From positions 124,001 to 188,000 of the forward strand of contig JANBPK010000810.1 in NCBI GenBank assembly GCA_027579435.1: a stretch of DNA of 64,000 nucleotides, read 5' to 3'. Under the pieces are notes generated by a model. That model was given only the letters and a program-made list of their open reading frames with translations. It made no database searches and was not told the DNA's origin. Origin of the DNA: Candolleomyces eurysporus. Its lineage: Eukaryota; Basidiomycota; Agaricomycetes; Agaricales; Psathyrellaceae. Shown here piece by piece: positions 47,478-57,676 of the stretch. The stretch's first letter is position 1, and the number at the start of each line of letters is the position of its first letter. The translations under genes and the position numbers were made by a program.

Positions 47478-48657
47478 CTAGGCCTCGGCCGCAGCCTCAG
47501 CCTCAGCCTCAGCCGGAGCAGAAGCCAAAGCAGCCCTCTGGTTGAGAGTCCACCTCGTGAACTCGGCACGAAGACCACGCCAGTCACCTTCGGCGAATTC
47601 AGCAGCAATACTAGTCCTGGAAGGGCCAGTGACTCCCGCGGCGTTGAGGGAATTCACGATGTTGACGTTGGGATCAACAGACGTCGCGCCACTGAGGAAC
47701 GGATAGTTGAGGAAGGCATAGGCCTTGTCGAGGGCAGAGAGCCTGTTGTTAGGTGGGATGGCGATGCCCTGAAGGTTGAAATTGGCGGGCATGAAGTACC
47801 TGCATATCGTTTGTTAGATGCTCGGGATTGGGGTCGGTGTTGAACCTGACTTACATCATGATAGAAGTGAAGTCGGTAGCAGAGAAGTTGGAGACTTCAG
47901 CCCTGCTGTAGACGTTGATCACGTTGGCGCGAGTCTTAGCCTCGTCCCAGGGAGGGTTCTGAGTCCTCTTGTAGTATTCGATGATGACTGAGAGAAGGGG
48001 AGGCCACGATATCGATGTTAACGACGGTCTGTCATTAGAACCCAGGACTGAGATTGCGCGTACCTGGTTCATTAAGGGTCAACTTCTCACCCCTACGAGG
48101 GCTCTGGTGTTCATGCAAGTATCCGATGGCATGACCGAACTCGTGAAGGATCACACCACGCTCGTTCTCGGTGATCCCAGCGGTGGAGTAGACCCAGCCA
48201 TAGTTCATAGTCGGGTTGGGCTTCGCGATCTGCAAAGCGGTGTTCCCAATGTAAGACCAAGAGCCATTGTTTGTCTGGAAGGAAATCCGAATTTCAGCGT
48301 CGTTCCCATTGGGAATGAAGCGGAACTTGAGGTTGGCATGCTTCTCCCACTCCTTAACAACTTCTCGGACTTTGGCCTGCTGGACAGGCGTGCCAGGAAC
48401 TGGGTTGACGAACCCGACGGTGATGGTCTGAAACGAACGAGCGATGAGACATCGAGGAGAGGGACTTTTAGAATGACGACGCGGTCACTCACCCTGCCGT
48501 TATCCCACATCCAGGCAGCCCTGGTGAGGATGGCCCTCATCCCGTCGAGACGACCCCCGGTTGGGTTGACTTTACTGAGCTCGGAGCAGCAGTAGGAGTA
48601 CCATTCCGGGTTCTCATCGGTAGAGAGGATTTGCTGGGGAGCAGTCTCGCTAGACAT
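47478..48657 (-). CDS. Astacin-like zinc metalloprotease, copy 2
   Basis: Tandem paralogue of the gene at 44636-45801 with the same four-exon structure. The start at 48657 reads MSSETAPQQILSTDENPEW; the first exon ends AAWMWDNGR with no frame break. Zinc site VILHEFGHAIGYLHEHQSP and Met-turn DFTSIMMYFMPANFN are both intact, as is the AEAEAEAAAEA tail. Substitutions relative to copy 1 are scattered (ITENERG for ITEEERG; SGATSVDPNVNIVNS for RGAASVDPNVTLVNA), which suggests selection on both copies. There is no signal peptide. Family knowledge supports a zinc endopeptidase; the target is unknown. Confidence 0.88.
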
Positions 48658-49687
48658 GGTATTGACTGAAGACTTTAAGTGGAGTTGAAGTAGAGAGCAG
48701 ATGTAGATGTAGAAGCAGTGGGCTTGTCTGGAGAGTAAGAGGTAGAATGGCAAAGTATTTATACAAAAACCATTGCTATAGAGGGTGGAGAGCTCCTTGG
48801 GGGTAGGCAGTGGCAAAGCAGCTTGAATGACCCCAATCCTTGGACCAACTGGGTTGAAATGCAGTTCAAACACGAGCGCAGATAATTTCCAAGTAGCTGT
48901 GGAGCAATTTGATCCGTTTATATTGACTCATACAGTCTGAATGAATGCGCAATGGCGCCCATTCCCATAAGAGCGAGTCCCGGGTTATATTCAGTCAGAT
49001 ACAAGGGCCACACACCACCGGGCTAACATGCAAGGAAAGCCGTCATTTAGCGCTCGTACGGTCAGGATAAAAATCGAACGGAGAAAATTCGAGGACATGG
49101 ACCCAAGGGCGAGACTAGTAAGCACAAACTTCACCAGAAAGATAATACAAGGCCAGTCGACTGGTGGATCAGGAAGGTTGCGTTGAGCGAGCTCCTGGCA
49201 GGCAGAGAACCAGAACGAGATTATCGGAGAGACAGAGCTCCGAGTTCATCGCCACCTGAAAGCTTAGAAACTGTATACTTTATCCCACCAAGGCCAGAAG
49301 CTCGTTCACGAGATCACGGTCCTACTGGATTAGATGGCGAGCGGAAAACGCCGCCAAGACAGACGTATTGTTCTCAAGTCAGAGATTGCGCATATAAGCT
49401 CCAGAGATATCGTTTCATGAGGAGGGAAGGCCGAATGAGGGGGTTGTGTGTGTAGCTGGGCGGAGATGATGAAGTTGAAAGGGCAAGGAGGTTCGAACTC
49501 TTGAGCCGGTGCAAACCAAGTTGAAGCGTTCAGATCAGGCTCAACAGCGATATTACGTAATAAACGCGNAAAAAAACCAAAAATTTGAACCGGACCGTGT
49601 TGACGCGAACATTCCGCTCATTCGCCAGCTCGCTGTTCGACCAAGCACTCGCCGTCGCCGTTTCTCCAATCCTCCAAGCCGGTCACC
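48658..49687. other. Promoter of metalloprotease copy 2 and bL17 upstream region
   Basis: The left 800 bases repeat the upstream region of copy 1, including the TATA-like box at 48756-48763. From about 49471 the sequence is unique and leads to bL17. An N lies at 49569 next to an A run. Confidence 0.6.
48756..48763 (-). promoter_or_regulatory. TATA-like box, metalloprotease copy 2
   Basis: TATAAATA on the minus strand, about 100 bases before the ATG, matching the box of copy 1. Confidence 0.55.
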
Positions 49688-50712
49688 ATGAAGCATGGCG
49701 TCTCATTTCGAAAATTCTCGAGGACAATGTCCCATCGAGACCTCATGCTTCGGTGAGTACAGAACATAGTTCTCTGTCCGACTTGTAGCTGACCGTCATA
49801 CCATAGGAACCTTGTCACTTCGTTATTCGAGCATGAGCGGATAAAGACAACCCTTCCAAAGGCCCGAGATGCAGCCCGGCTAGCTGAGAAGGTTCGCTCC
49901 TGCATTAATTCGAATCCGGACCCAAGTTTCTAATCCACGGACTCAACCCGCTATTCGACCGTATAGATCATCACCATGGGCAAGAAAGGAGACGCTGGTT
50001 CTCATAACCGTGCAGCCAGTTTCCTTCTCAAACCGGTAGCCCTCTCCAACCTCCTCCAAACCTTCTCCAAGCGCTACGCTGAACGACCCGGCGGCTACAC
50101 GCGGGTACTTAAACTCGGTAACCGGAAGGGTGACAACGCACCTCAAGCTGTCCTGGAACTTGTGGACAACCCACACGACTTGCGATGGGAAATGACGGCC
50201 CGAGCCGTTGGCTGGGATCTTTTGCAAGACAAAGTCCAGAAGCAGCAGGTGAGCACGGTCATGAAGCACGGTGCCGGAGAAACCAAGCAGGTTTTGGCCG
50301 CGGAGAAGAGGATTGAGTTTGGTGAAAAGGGCGGCGTGCTGAGACCGCAGACGAGGTGGAATGTCCAGAAATTACTCAGATACCGGGGCGAGGAAGGTCT
50401 CAATGAGCTGAGTGAGAAGGCATCAACACACGCCGTATGTCTTTTCATTTTGGATTGAATGGTCATGAATTGATTCATTTTACTCAGGACAAGCTGCTTG
50501 CCACACCGTTGGCTTTGAAATCGATGTTCGACAAGAAGAAGCAGATTGAGCAGCACAATCTTGCACCTCGACCAATTGCTGGCCAAAAACATGTTGGAGA
50601 GACACGTTCTGTCCTCGACATGTCGAAGGGACGGCTGGGATACCAACGACAGGCTCCTTCAAAAGTTTTGACTATGAAGAAGACCTTCAACCTCAAGTCG
50701 CACCATGTCTGA
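49688..50712 (+). CDS. Mitochondrial large-subunit ribosomal protein bL17
   Basis: The first exon reads MKHGVSFRKFSRTMSHRDLM, the bacterial L17 start (M-x-H-x-x-x-x-R-x-L-x-R-x-x-x-H-R). It continues NLVTSLFEHERIKTTLPKAR and ARLAEKIITMGKKGD across two introns, then YTRVLKLGNRKGDNAPQAVL. A fungal C-terminal extension (MTARAVGWDLLQDKVQKQQ to KKTFNLKSHHV) doubles the bacterial length, as in yeast MRPL8-type proteins. It binds 23S-type rRNA in the mitoribosome near the exit tunnel side. The bacterial-like N-terminus itself may serve for import; there is no separate presequence. Stop TGA 50710-50712. Confidence 0.94.
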
Positions 50713-51250
50713 TTCCTTCTTGCGCACTCGTGTACTGTTCCTCGTATTACTTATCGCTTAATTCAGCAATGAATAGATCTAATGTAACTGCGGACATGCT
50801 CCACGGAAACTGAAGCTGTCCATTTCATTCTTCGAGTAGTCCCGCTACATTCTCTGGTTGCACAGCACATATAGTGTCCCAGACATGGTCCAATTGTCCT
50901 CCACCACTTTTCCCCACAAAGGTAACCGCAACATTATGGAGCGTCCTGACAGTGACAGCTGCGTGGCGCTGAAGCCGTTCCTCCGAACTCTGGCAACGGC
51001 CAGGGTTCATGACTGAGCCATCTACGCAAAGGGATTCCACCAGTGAATGTCGAAGATCGAAGGGTGATAAATAGGTAGAGGGAAGGGAATCAAGGGCTTC
51101 CGTCCCATGAAGAATAAGTTATCCACGGTGAGGCCACCGGCTTTACATGAGTACCCTAAATGTTTCTACATTGAGGCGCCATGGTTAGATACAAATATGG
51201 GATAGAGGAGCATGAACTTACCCCTCCGAAGGTCCGCTTCCGTTCCTTCT
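50713..51250. other. Convergent 3' region, bL17 and orphan gene
   Basis: 540 bases between convergent genes, with no coding signal that I can support. Confidence 0.4.
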
Positions 51251-51755
51251 TCATGATTCTGGCCATACGCAGAACCGGTGATCACGCCACAAGCGATCGA
51301 CACTAACCCCGTTCACGGGTGGTTGCTGTTGCTGTTGTTGCTGAGGCGAGTCCCAGCTGGAATTCAGAGTCGAGTTCGTTGGGGCAACGTGATCGTCCAC
51401 CGAATTAGGCGCGGCTCGGAACAACTGCGAGACGCAGCATTGGATGTTTCTCCATGATCGGGCGCTATACACAAAAAGACGAGATTCGAAGAAAGTTAGG
51501 CGGAATGAGCAAAGGATAGTTTTCTGAGGGGATAGAGATAACGCACGTTACGCTGGCAACCCGTGTACGGGACTTGACTGCGTACTGATAGGGAGATCCG
51601 GATTCCAGGACGAGGGTCACACTCTCCGTTGGGTTGAGGAGAACCATCCGGTCATTAGTCCTGCCGTAGTCTCGAAGTAGCTGAATCGAAACGGAGTCTT
51701 GCATGTCGTTAACAAGGTCCAGCAGAACGTCATAAGATTGGACAAGCGAGGGCAT
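51251..51755 (-). CDS. Orphan small protein, family member A
   Basis: Function not recognised. Two exons: 51755-51547, then a phase-2 GT-AG intron, then an exon ending at the TGA (51251-51253). The first exon reads MPSLVQSYDVLLDLVNDMQD, then LNPTESVTLVLESGSPYQY; the second starts ARSWRNIQC and has a Gln run. It is a paralogue of the gene at 56636-57140: both share VLL/F-x-x-V/T-N-D, x-L-x-P-x-x-S-V-x-L-V-L-x-x-G-x-x-Y-x-Y-x-V-K, R-x-W-R-x-x-x-C and the same intron position and phase. No signal peptide or membrane helix. The alternating hydrophobic pattern suggests a small beta-rich fold. Confidence 0.75.
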
Positions 51756-52380
51756 TGATGTGGTGGATATTTAAGATTGAGTGCGTTCCGGACGCGCTGG
51801 AGAATTAAAAGCAATGGGCAGAAAGAAGAGAAGGGGTATGATCGTAAGAAGGGTATACGAGGAAAGCTAGAGCATAAGGGCGAGGGGAGTAAGTACCAGA
51901 GCAAATACGTTTTTCAAGCGCTATTTGTGCTCTTGCTGATTTTGATGTAATGTAGAGTCGTTCTCCCAGCCACAATAAACCCAAAGAAGTCGTTGGCAAG
52001 CAATTGTTGAGCCCCTTGATACACCTGGACCTATTGATGCATAGCAAAGACGGCAAGGCAAATGGCAAATTGAGGGAAAGAATAGGAAACAGCAGTTGCC
52101 ACGTTCTAAGTAGGCTTATTGTCTGGGCAGAGTGAGAAGATCTCCAATCTTTGGGAAAACGGCCGAAAGGAGGATCACGGCGGCAGACTAGCATCGAGGA
52201 CGAGAGCAAGCGGACCAGAGCTGTGGCAACCATGCAGAAACAACGAGGCCAGTCCATTTGCTTCTTTCCGACATAGCGTCGGACGGAAGACATATCCAGC
52301 TCACCGAGTCCCGGTTAGGGCGCTTTCCCACGCGAGCTTTGACGACCCTGATGCGATATGTACTTTCTCTCCCGATCACC
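51756..52380. promoter_or_regulatory. Divergent promoter region
   Basis: 625 bases between the starts of the orphan small gene (minus) and the F-box-like gene (plus). Specific elements are not evident. Confidence 0.4.
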
Positions 52381-53732
52381 ATGTCCGCCCTGCTCTCCAT
52401 TCCCCTCGAGCTTCGCTTACTCGTTTACGACCACTTTATTCGGGACCACAGGCTTAATATTGTCCACAATCAGCAGCCATCCAACGCCCATATCACGCTA
52501 TTACATATCTGCAAGCAGGTTGAACACGAGGCAGGTAGCCTCGCGGGATTCCGAAGCTATCTGTCGCTGAGATATGAGCGGGAGATATCTGCTTTCTTAG
52601 ACCACTGCGACGAGCACGTTGCTGCTCATATAACCCACCTCGATGTTGCCAATGACGGCAGACTCGTTCAGAACCCAAAAACAGACGAGGTGAGGCACTC
52701 ATCCAGTTCATCTAAAGCCAGGTCTCGTGAACTTGTAATATCGTCATAGTGTATCCCCGTGTCCCGGTTGCATCGTGTTCTTGAAAAGCTTACGTCCTTG
52801 GTGTCATTGCGTGTTTTTGACTGTCACAGAGTACGATCACTGCATGAATTTGGTGCGTCATTTCCTTTCCCCCCACAAAGTCCACGTTAATAACTAATGC
52901 TCTGGATCCATCTGGCTTTGCCTTGGGGACGGCCTCGTTTTTTCACCGCACTGCCCTGCGTCTATTAGTCTCAGGAGCACGCTTTGTGTGGTCGTTTGAA
53001 ACTGCCATGTTTCCGGAAAAACGGCACAAAATATCGTCTTACGAATATTACATCGCCCCGACGACCAAGACCGTTGCCCTGCACTCGGTTTCGGGAGAGA
53101 ACATCCGCCGGCTCCGGCTCTCAGGATTTCTGCGGTTAAACGAACCACTCTACACCTACAAGGCCCTGGAGCATTTGACCATTAACGGTGTGACTGGGAA
53201 CTACTTTGATCAAAGGCCGTTGACGGGGATGGAGGGTATTTCTCTGAAATCGTTCCACTACAGCCAGGGAGACCGGTTGGGGTTCGAAATTCGTGCACCA
53301 TTTCTGACCTCTCTCCTTTCTGGGTCACATTCATCTCTGAAGAAGCTCGTCCTCCTTCAATGCAGCAAATTATCAACAGAGGGATTGACATCCTGTTTGG
53401 CATCGCTCACGGCTCTCGAATATTTTGCCTTGTCATTCATCACAGTCAACGACCTTCAATATGACTTCATCCGAGCATTACCGCGATGTACACGCACTCT
53501 GAAGCTCAAAATAACCAGAGCGCGCTTCTCGCGACCGTTGTTAACAGAGGAGATGGCTCTGTGTGCTTCGCTAAAACTTTTCTTCGCCTCTCCGCCTTGC
53601 CCGGTTCAGGCACATCTGTATCTCCCTCACATCATATCTCTGCCATCGGATGAACAAGAGTGGGATTCCATAGGATCAGAAAACGGAGTGGTCCTGCTGT
53701 TTGGAGATTGGGAATTTGCCGAATTTATTTAA
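52381..53732 (+). CDS. F-box/leucine-rich-repeat-like hypothetical protein
   Basis: ATG 52381 opens with MSALLSIPLELRLLVYDHFI, an F-box-like helix (I-P-x-E-L-R-x-x-V/I) as in many fungal F-box proteins; an in-frame ATG at 52351 is an alternative. Two introns follow (after NPKTDE at about 52688, and near 52855-52907). The rest has LRR-like segments: LHRVLEKLTSLVSLRVFDCH, NIRRLRLSGFLRLNEPLYTY, ALEHLTINGVTG, SLKKLVLLQCSKLSTEGLTS and LTALEYFALSF. The protein ends DWEFAEFI (TAA 53730-53732). If the F-box is real, it would bind Skp1 and present a target for ubiquitination by SCF; the target is unknown. This is a large, fast-evolving group in basidiomycetes. Confidence 0.65.
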
Positions 53733-53959
53733 CCCATCCATCCAGATTATCAAGTACATGTCATAGTCCGTAGAATGAAGTCCGATATTAAGATAAAAAA
53801 GAGTCATGATTATTCCCTGGCAATACGCGGTGTCTTTCTTCCGAAATGACCTTCGGCTGTAGATTTGGAAAGGAACAATCAGCACAATATTATGAAACAA
53901 TTTGGTTTGAACAAACCCCGGTGGTTAGGAGTATCGCCCCGTCCCCGTCTGACACCTAT

Positions 53960-55040
53960 CTAAGACTCACCAGGGTGGCCCTGTGTCCGCATTGGACGGT
54001 CCAATTTGGAATCTTGCTGCCCAGCATATGAGCCGTCGTAGGGCGTGGGGGCCTCCCGCTGAGTGTACGCATACGTCGGCTGCGCCACATTATCGGAATA
54101 TGACTGGTATGGGGTGTAGTCGCGGTAACCATTGGCCGGCTGCTGGTATGGTTCGCTAAGAACGTCGGTAGCGCTCACTGAGCTGTTCTGTCGTACATGA
54201 GTATAGTTCCGAGTGTAGCGATTGTCCACGTGTCGGGGTTTCTCCTCAGAAGGTCGGGCGTCCCATGGATCGCTGCGATCGGCCATAGGGATATTGTTCT
54301 TGGACAACGGCTGGGAAGGGTCGTAAAGCCTGTCGTACTCACGATGGTCTTCCCTTTGACCAGCACCGTAGGATTTCACGACGATCATAAGGTAGAACTA
54401 NGGGGGGTAAACTTAGCGCTCGAATCGGCGACTGCGGCTTGGAGTTGGCTTACATGCAAAATTGCAAGGATGACCCAAAGGCCTCCCATGATTCCAACGT
54501 CGACCCAAGCGAAGATGTTGCAGAGCGTATCTCCCTGGCTTGTCTCACCATCTCCATTGAAAAAGTCATCGATGCACCTTTGCCTGGCGTCATTGTGTTT
54601 CGTAGCAGACAAGATCAACCATGCTGCGGCGACAGCAAACGCTGCAAGGGCGACCAGCGCATGGATAGTTACGTATCGTCGATAGAGAGTTGGCTTCTCC
54701 TATAAAACACAAGTCNGGGGGGTCAGTTGGGAGTGGGGTAACGACGGGGGACTGCTGCGCACCCTAGAAACACCAATGAAGCCCAACACCTGGACAGCTG
54801 AGACAACAAAGCAGATTATGGCCAAAATCCAGCGGGCGAAGCTAGGAGTAGCTGCCCCGACGACTGGAAGCGAATTAGGGATCGATTAAAGGCCTCAGGA
54901 AACGACAAGGACGTACTGGACGGTGTTGCGATTGACAGGACACCGACAAGGATGCCAATCACGAACTGCTCTATCAAAGTAATGTAGATTCCAGCATTAA
55001 CTGTGGGTATCGCGCAGCAGCAATAGTCTCGAGGCTTCAT
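53960..55040 (-). CDS. Four-helix membrane protein of unknown function (MARVEL-like topology)
   Basis: The start at 55040 reads MKPRDYCCCAIPTVNAGIY, a cysteine cluster followed by the helix ITLIEQFVIGILVGVLSIAT. Further exons give WILAIICFVVSAVQVLGFIG, VTIHALVALAAFAVAAAWLI and VGIMGGLWVILAILHVSQL, so four helices in all. A Cys-containing loop (RQRCIDDFFNGD, then DTLCNIFAW) lies between helices three and four. The C-terminal tail is hydrophilic and Tyr/Pro-rich (KSYGAGQREDHREYDRLYD onward), ending HPGES at 53960. The CCC motif suggests palmitoylation. The four-helix layout is like MARVEL/eisosome-type proteins, but I cannot assign a family. Ns at 54401 and 54717 are in introns. It is divergent from the NPC2-like gene, 208 bp away. 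Confidence 0.7.
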
Positions 55041-55248
55041 TTTGTGTTGAGATGGTGGTGGAGGAAGAAAAGAAAGAGAGGGCAGTGGTCGCCGTTGGCT
55101 GGATGGCAATGCGCGAGGCAGTGCCCAAACAAGAAAAAGGCGCTTATTACGTCAGAAACGGATCCAATCGGTCATACTTGGCTTCGCTGGTTCGTCTGCG
55201 CTGGAGCTGTTTACGACCGTCACGGCTCTTACTCCTACCACTACCATC
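55041..55248. promoter_or_regulatory. Bidirectional promoter, membrane protein / NPC2-like
   Basis: Only 208 bases between divergent start codons. Contains a palindrome-like TTACGTCAG (about 55147-55155) resembling a CRE/ATF half site. Regulatory role is inference. Confidence 0.35.
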
Positions 55249-56010
55249 ATGCGTTGGACATCCATTGCTGCCCTCCTGTCCCTCCTCGCCAGCTCTGCTG
55301 TTGCTACACCCCTCTTCACTCCTGAAGAGCAGGTCGCTCTTGCTGGTCCTATCAGGACTGCAGACAAGTGGAGTTGGAAAGATTGCGGTATGCCTGCTTT
55401 CTACGTCGTCAACGGCCTACTCAATGCTTGGTTACAGGTGAACCCGACTGGCCCGTCCAGATTGAGTCCATCGAAGTCTCCCCAGACCCTCCTCAGCCGG
55501 GCAAAGACTTGACTGTCAAAGTCAAGGCTAGCGTCATTGAGAGAATAGCGGTGCGGACTATTACTACGTCTCCTTGTGTGCAACACTCAATGGAATTTGT
55601 AGGAAGGTGCATATGCCGACGTCGAAGTGAAGCTAGGCCTCGTGAAGATACTTGAGAAGACTTTTGACGTGTGCGAAGAGGCGTAAGTGGTCAGACTTGT
55701 CAAACTGCATTTTTATTCTGACTCGGGTTCGCAGTCGCAACGCAAACGCCACCGTTCAATGCCCTGTCGAAGTCGGACCATACCTTGTTGAGCAGACAGT
55801 CGCCTTGCCGAAGGAAATCCCAAGAGGTGCGTTTTCTGCACGGTGCCCCTGTTCAACGGACGCGTGACGCACATGCTGACTGACCTTCTCCCTGCAGCCA
55901 AGTTCAAGGTCAACGTCAACGGCTATACTGAAGAGGACGAGGAGATGCTCTGCCTCAACCTGGAAATCGACTTCATGAAGAACCCTTTCCCTGGTCGCAA
56001 GCTGTGGTAG
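55249..56010 (+). CDS. NPC2-like ML-domain lipid transfer protein (PG/PI-TP type)
   Basis: The start at 55249 gives a clear signal peptide (MRWTSIAALLSLLASSAVAT). After an intron (55388-55438) the ML domain reads PDWPVQIESIEVSPDPPQPG, DLTVKVKASVIERI, EGAYADVEVKLGLVKILEKT, FDVCEEA, NATVQCPVEVGPYLVEQTVA and FKVNVNGYTEEDEEMLCLNL. It ends PFPGRKLW (TAG 56008-56010). The spaced cysteines (CEEA, QCP, MLC and one near the start in KDCG) are those that form the ML-domain disulphides. Fungal homologues carry sterols or phosphatidylglycerol/phosphatidylinositol in the vacuole lumen or secretory path. Four introns, all short. Confidence 0.9.
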
Positions 56011-56635
56011 ATGACAGCGCTTTGAGCCTCTGGCTCGGCTATGCATAGTCACGTCTTCATTTCATGTTTTTTTTGACATGTTCTATCGTGTATGTACTAG
56101 CGTTCATATAATGTCTTTCACGTCAGAAACACGAGCATCCTAATAGATATGTGTATCCCATACGTACTGATTGCCCTGGTACCAAAGACAGCAATCTCAA
56201 TGCATAACCTCGATCCGTCCCATCAACAGCTACAACAATCGCTTCGATATATGAGGAAGGAGGACAGCTCGAAGGAGCATTGTCACCACCACAGGCTCAG
56301 GAAGATCGCAAAAATGCAACGTTGTGGGGCTCCGCACCTGCTGGCTCCTTCACATTCTTATTCGTCCAGGTTGAGAGGATGCGATTAGGCAATTCGAAGG
56401 CAGGCAATGATATTCTCCATAAGGGTGACATGGGATTACCACACTAGGCGGAAACAATTAGGTTCTAACCTGATTCGGTATAGACAATAAGCTCGTCCCC
56501 TGACTTCATGATTCCATCTTCGAAGTTTGGATTTAGAACCGACCCCATCCCTTCAATTGTCCCTAGGGACGACGATAGCCGTGAATCTCATCACCTTTTC
56601 AACAACTCTCCACACGCCCCGAATACTTACCTCCC
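56011..56635. other. Intergenic, NPC2-like to orphan gene B
   Basis: A 3' UTR and a promoter between tandem plus-strand genes. The frame at 56149-56388 is short and has no motif. Nothing else supported. Confidence 0.4.
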
Positions 56636-57140
56636 ATGCCGACCAGCACAGAGCCGTTCGAGGTATTGTTCGAATTTACGAACGATACGGCGGACTTTGC
56701 GACGTTGCAACTTACCCGGGAGAATGCCAGCAACGTTGGGGTAGCGGGTCCAGTGATTCGACTGTTCCCCAAAGACAGCGTCTCACTCGTCCTCAACGCT
56801 GGTGCCACATACCACTACCTCGTAAAGCAATCCCAGCGCCACGCACAGATATCGTAGGTATTTGTCTTTTGATCCATACGACGAGTGGGGTGCCCCTGTC
56901 ATCTCCTCGTATGCGGTTGGCAGCGATCATTGAAATCTGGTACCTTTTTTTGCTTTGTCGATAAATAGCATACGGACCTGGAGGGACACAAAATGTAGCG
57001 CGTCGAATGTTTTATCAGGGAATACCTCTCCAATCTCCGGATCGTCCTGGACGCCGCTGAGCCAAAACGTTACCGTTGTCTGCCTACCGACTGGCAGCTC
57101 AACTGCGGGGTCGACAGCCACACCAACCGCTAATCAGTGA
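56636..57140 (+). CDS. Orphan small protein, family member B
   Basis: Function not recognised. Two exons: the first ends at 56853 with a phase-2 intron, and the second starts IRTWRDTKCSASN and ends TPTANQ (TGA 57138-57140). The first exon reads MPTSTEPFEVLFEFTNDTAD, then FPKDSVSLVLNAGATYHYLV. It is clearly related to the gene at 51251-51755, with the same motif order, the same intron position and phase, and an equal genomic span (505 bases). The tail is rich in Ser/Thr. No signal peptide or membrane segment. Confidence 0.75.
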
Positions 57141-57676
57141 TAGACAGATATCAACGACGGCGCTCTCAAGGTAGGCACCGAGGTCGATTTACTCTATCCT
57201 TTTTTCGAGCATTTTTATCAACGTTCCCTATATATTCTGACATCAATTTACTCACAGGGACATTTATATTGGAGGCCACTCACAATTGTCTGTTCGCATT
57301 CTGCAATATTTCTTCCGGATTTTGGCCCGGGCCACTTTTTTTTCCTTTTTGTTATATACCACCAGATCTCTCAGCGACTGTACCTTAGCAGTAGCAGCCA
57401 ATGTCACTCTAATGGGNAAAAAGAGAGAGAGAGATCTGAGATTCGGATTGTATTGGCACTTTGCAAGTGAGAAAAGAACCATGAACGGAAGGAATACGTT
57501 GATAACTCCATGATCTTTTTTATTGTCTTTCGGTCCACCCACACTGCTAACACCGAGCTCTCGAGGATAAACAGACGTATTACATCACCTCGATTTCGCG
57601 TCTTGTACTTTGGCAGCATTTCTTTTATATAACCATAGTCAGTAACTCTCCTATAGAGGAAAGGGGATATTTTTCC
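57141..57676. other. Convergent 3' region, orphan gene B and mannanase
   Basis: T-rich sequence with an N at 57417 and a short GA run (about 57424-57440). No coding signal. Confidence 0.4.

Larger units (their letters stand above)
46757..49470. repeat. Tandem segmental duplication, unit 2
   Basis: It starts with the Elp5-derived pseudogene fragment (CTCTCAGTCA at 46757), then metalloprotease copy 2, then a diverged promoter copy ending GGAGATGAT at 49470. The coding exons of the protease are far better conserved between units than the Elp5 fragment or the flanks. Confidence 0.9.

Noticed and set aside
49488..49505. GGTTCGAACTC, like a tRNA T-loop
   Set aside because: GGAGG before and TCTTG after cannot form the T stem, and no tRNA body is present.
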